DNA of 34,126 nucleotides from an uncultured Eubacteriales bacterium (GTDB taxonomy: Bacteria > Bacillota > Clostridia > Christensenellales > Aristaeellaceae): contig CADCAS010000012.1 in NCBI GenBank assembly GCA_902799465.1, positions 1 to 34,126 of the forward strand, given 5' to 3'. A model generated the notes under the pieces. That model searched no databases. It saw only the letters and a list, made by a program, of their open reading frames with translations, and was not told the origin of the DNA. Each line of letters opens with the position of its first letter. Position 1 is the stretch's first letter. The position numbers and the translations under genes were made by a program. Shown here piece by piece: positions 31,855-34,126 of this stretch.

Positions 31855-32090
31855 GTAAATCGCTGACGAGGAAGAGTAGGCCAGCACGGACCGATGCAGA
31901 GAGGGCGCGGCGGGTGAGAGCGCCTGAGGTCATGAGCCGAACACCGCCTCCGAGAGGCCTGCGAACAGGCACGGCAGACGCCGTTACCGTCTGAAATGAG
32001 TGGTCATTCCATCGTGAATGGCAAACGGGGTGGAACCGCGCCTTTACCGGCGTCCCTTGCGCAATCAATAATGCGGGGGACGCCGTTTTT
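31855..32090 (+). promoter_or_regulatory. T-box riboswitch controlling thrS (specifier ACC, threonine)
   Basis: This leader has the T-box order. GACGAGGAAGAGTA lies near its 5' end (Stem I base). The specifier segment CCGAACACCGCC places ACC, a threonine codon, at 31943-31945. The conserved TGGAACCGCG (32031-32040) is the antiterminator that pairs with the uncharged tRNA 3' end; TGGA implies a discriminator U. The terminator is CGGCGTCCC (32048-32056) with GGGGACGCCG (32076-32085) followed by TTTTT (32086-32090). Uncharged tRNA-Thr should favour antitermination and thrS expression. Confidence 0.94.
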
Positions 32091-32128
32091 GCGTCTTTCG
32101 CGCAATCATCATCAGGAGGGGAAAAGAA

Positions 32129-34024
32129 ATGGACAAGGAAGAGTACAAGGCTTATTACGAGAGCGTCTACCGCCACTCCCTGGCGCACATCCTGGCCAAG
32201 GCCGTGATCGAGATCTACGGCGCGGACAAGGTGCAGTATGCCATCGGGCCGCAGATCGCGGACGGATTCTACTATGACTTCGAGATCCCCGTCACCATCG
32301 GCGCGGACGATTTCAAGGCCATCGAGGACAAGATGCATGAGATCATCAAGCGCCGCGAGGACTGGACCTGCAAGGAGCTGACCCGCGAAGAGGCGCTTGC
32401 GCAGTTCAAGGGCCAGAAGTTCAAGACCGAGCTGATCAACGACCTGCCCGAGGGCGAGAAGCTCACCTGCTACTGGACCGGCGACGACTTCGTGGACCTG
32501 TGCCGCGGCCCTCACGTCGCCAACTCCCAGGAGCTGATGAACGCCGCCTTCCAGATCCGCTCCGTGGCGGGCGCCTACTGGCGCGGCGACGAGCACCGCG
32601 AGCAGCTGCAGCGCGTCTACGTCTACGCCTTCACTGACAAGAACGGCCTGAAGGCCCACCTCCAGTGGATCAAGGAGGCCCAGGAGCGCGACCACAAGAA
32701 GATCGGCACCCAGCAGGACCTGTTCATGTTCGACGAGACGGCTCCCGGCATGGCCTACTGGCTGCCCCGCGGCTGGCGGATGTATCAGGCGCTGCTGGCC
32801 TACTCCCGCCAGATCCAGCAGAAGCACGGCTACACCGAGATCTCTGCCCCGCTGATCAACAAGAAGAAGCTGTGGCTGATCTCCGGCCACTGGGCCCACT
32901 ACCAGAACAACATGTTCATGGTGCCCGGCATCGAGGGTTTTTTGAAGGCCGACGCCGAGATTCCCGGCGTGCTGGAGAACCCCATGGACGGTCTGGAGGA
33001 GACCGCCACGGTGAAGCTCCCCGAGGGCAGCCCGCTGTTCAACCGCGACGCGGATGACACCATGGGCGCGAAGCCCATGAACTGCCCCAACGCCATGATG
33101 ACCTACAAGCGGACTCTGCACTCCTACAAGGAGCTGCCCATCCGCTACAGCGAATATGACGTGCTGCACCGCAAGGAGAAGTCCGGCCAGATGAACGGCC
33201 TGTTCCGCGTTCAGGAGTTCCGGCAGGACGACGACCACACCTTCGTGATGGAGAGCCAGATCGAGGAGGAGATCGCCGACATCATCGCCATCGCCGACGA
33301 GATCTACTCCACCTTCGGCATCACCTACCGCGCCGAGCTGTCCACCCGCCCCGAGGACTTCATGGGCGACATCGAGAGCTGGAACCGCGCCGAGGCGGCC
33401 CTCAAGAAGATCCTGGACGACAAGTACGGCGAGGGCGGCTACGAGATCAACGAGGGCGACGGCGCGTTCTACGGCCCGAAGATCGACCTCCAGATCAAGG
33501 ACGCCCTGGGCCGCGAATGGCAGTGCGGCACCATCCAGCTGGACTTCCAGCTGCCTCACAACTTCGGCCTGACCTACATCACTCCCGAGGGCGGCCAGGA
33601 GATGCCCATCGTCATCCACCGCGCCCTGTACGGCTCCCTGGAGCGCTTCATCGGCATCATCATCGAGCACTTCAAGGGCAGCTTCCCCTTCTGGATGGCG
33701 CCAGACCAGGTGGCCATCGTGCCCATCCGCACCGAGCACAACGAGTATGCCCATGAGATCGAGGACCGCCTGATGGATATGGGCATCCGCACCGTGGCCG
33801 ACTACGCCGACGTCAACATGAACACCAAGATCAAGACCTTCAAGACCATGAAGGACCCCTATATCGTGGTGGTCGGCGATAAGGAGCGCGACGAGCGCAC
33901 CGTGTCCATCACCATCCGCGGCGAGAAGCAGCAGCTCCACGGCGTGCCGCTGGAGAAGTTTTTCGAGATGTGCGAGCGGATGAACCGCGAGCACAGCCGC
34001 GAGCTGATCACGACTGCCGAATAA
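32129..34024 (+). CDS. thrS: threonyl-tRNA synthetase lacking the TGS domain, with a catalytic-core insertion
   Basis: This 631-residue class II synthetase charges tRNA-Thr. The editing domain is intact: HSLAH (His16, His20) and CRGPH (Cys125, His129). The catalytic zinc ligands are Cys319 (MNCP), His370 (RQDDDH) and His497 (IHRA), followed by a normal anticodon-binding domain. It begins about 57 residues later than E. coli ThrRS, so the N-terminal TGS domain is absent. An insertion of about 42 residues sits between YQNNMFM and AKPMNCP (roughly 266-312). AGGAGGGG precedes the ATG, and the T-box confirms threonine specificity. The right intron copy begins five bases after the stop. Confidence 0.96.
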   Translation: MDKEEYKAYYESVYRHSLAHILAKAVIEIYGADKVQYAIGPQIADGFYYDFEIPVTIGADDFKAIEDKMHEIIKRREDWTCKELTREEALAQFKGQKFKTELINDLPEGEKLTCYWTGDDFVDLCRGPHVANSQELMNAAFQIRSVAGAYWRGDEHREQLQRVYVYAFTDKNGLKAHLQWIKEAQERDHKKIGTQQDLFMFDETAPGMAYWLPRGWRMYQALLAYSRQIQQKHGYTEISAPLINKKKLWLISGHWAHYQNNMFMVPGIEGFLKADAEIPGVLENPMDGLEETATVKLPEGSPLFNRDADDTMGAKPMNCPNAMMTYKRTLHSYKELPIRYSEYDVLHRKEKSGQMNGLFRVQEFRQDDDHTFVMESQIEEEIADIIAIADEIYSTFGITYRAELSTRPEDFMGDIESWNRAEAALKKILDDKYGEGGYEINEGDGAFYGPKIDLQIKDALGREWQCGTIQLDFQLPHNFGLTYITPEGGQEMPIVIHRALYGSLERFIGIIIEHFKGSFPFWMAPDQVAIVPIRTEHNEYAHEIEDRLMDMGIRTVADYADVNMNTKIKTFKTMKDPYIVVVGDKERDERTVSITIRGEKQQLHGVPLEKFFEMCERMNREHSRELITTAE

Positions 34025-34028
34025 TAGT

Positions 34029-34126
34029 AATAGGGTAGAGGGAGTGCCATAGCCCTCGCCCCTCCCGTTGCACCGTACATACCGGTCAGGTATACGGCGC
34101 TACATCGTAACATGGATTCAAGTATT
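34029..34126 (-). mobile_element. 3' end of a group IIC-like intron, right copy
   Basis: This is the inverted counterpart of 90-187, with five mismatches and no gaps over 98 bases. It keeps the CGC triad of domain V and the CTACCCTAT 3' tail. One difference turns the ACG of the domain V bulge region into ATG, and another breaks a pair in the domain VI stem, so this copy may be impaired or compensated elsewhere. It runs off the right edge. Confidence 0.72.

Overview
The window reads as a GC-rich chromosomal segment from an anaerobic, probably gut-dwelling member of the Firmicutes (Clostridia). The evidence is strong AGGAGG ribosome binding sites, sigma-A type promoters with 17-base spacers, a T-box leader ahead of thrS, a panT-coaX pair, RecD2, a ComFC-like gene, Zur/Fur-type control of zinc uptake and TRAP/ABC sugar uptake. 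I cannot name a genus. There is no phage, CRISPR array, rRNA or intact transposase.

Layout. Each end carries the 3' end (domains V and VI) of a group IIC-like intron; the two copies face inward (1-187 plus, 34029-34126 minus) and match at about 93 of 98 positions. Between them are: a cupin gene (minus); panT-coaX, then recD2, a comFC-like gene and a TrmH/SpoU methyltransferase (plus); a zinc-uptake operon behind a 7-1-7 Zur/Fur-like box, running small two-TM His/Cys protein, znuA, znuC, znuB, lipoprotein (6150-9629); a minus-strand operon of a DapA/NAL-family lyase and a three-part TRAP transporter (9650-13705); a tRNA-Arg(CCG) and a small ORF; an mgl galactose/glucose ABC operon (14327-19189) whose MglC carries an unusual N-terminal extension of about 220 residues; an NSS-family Na+ symporter; a minus-strand operon of a membrane zinc-ribbon protein, a membrane J-protein and a DnaK paralogue (20643-23348); an E2-like acyltransferase, an acyl-CoA synthetase and an acylphosphatase (23657-26550); a membrane-anchored SGNH-like protein and a DUF362 protein (minus); a composite inverted-repeat element; an oligo-1,6-glucosidase; a tightly overlapping three-gene DUF4160 module (minus); and a T-box-controlled, divergent thrS.

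How the genes work together. Three nutrient-uptake systems dominate: zinc, carboxylates or sugar acids (TRAP plus lyase), and galactose/glucose (mgl plus the glucosidase). The most promising under-described units are the zinc-ribbon/J/DnaK membrane chaperone operon, the small His/Cys membrane protein and lipoprotein bracketing znuACB, the E2-like protein that lacks the catalytic His beside an acyl-CoA synthetase, the MglC extension, the overlapping DUF4160 trio, and the ThrRS that lacks a TGS domain and carries a catalytic-core insertion. All functions are inferred from motifs by eye; no searches were run.
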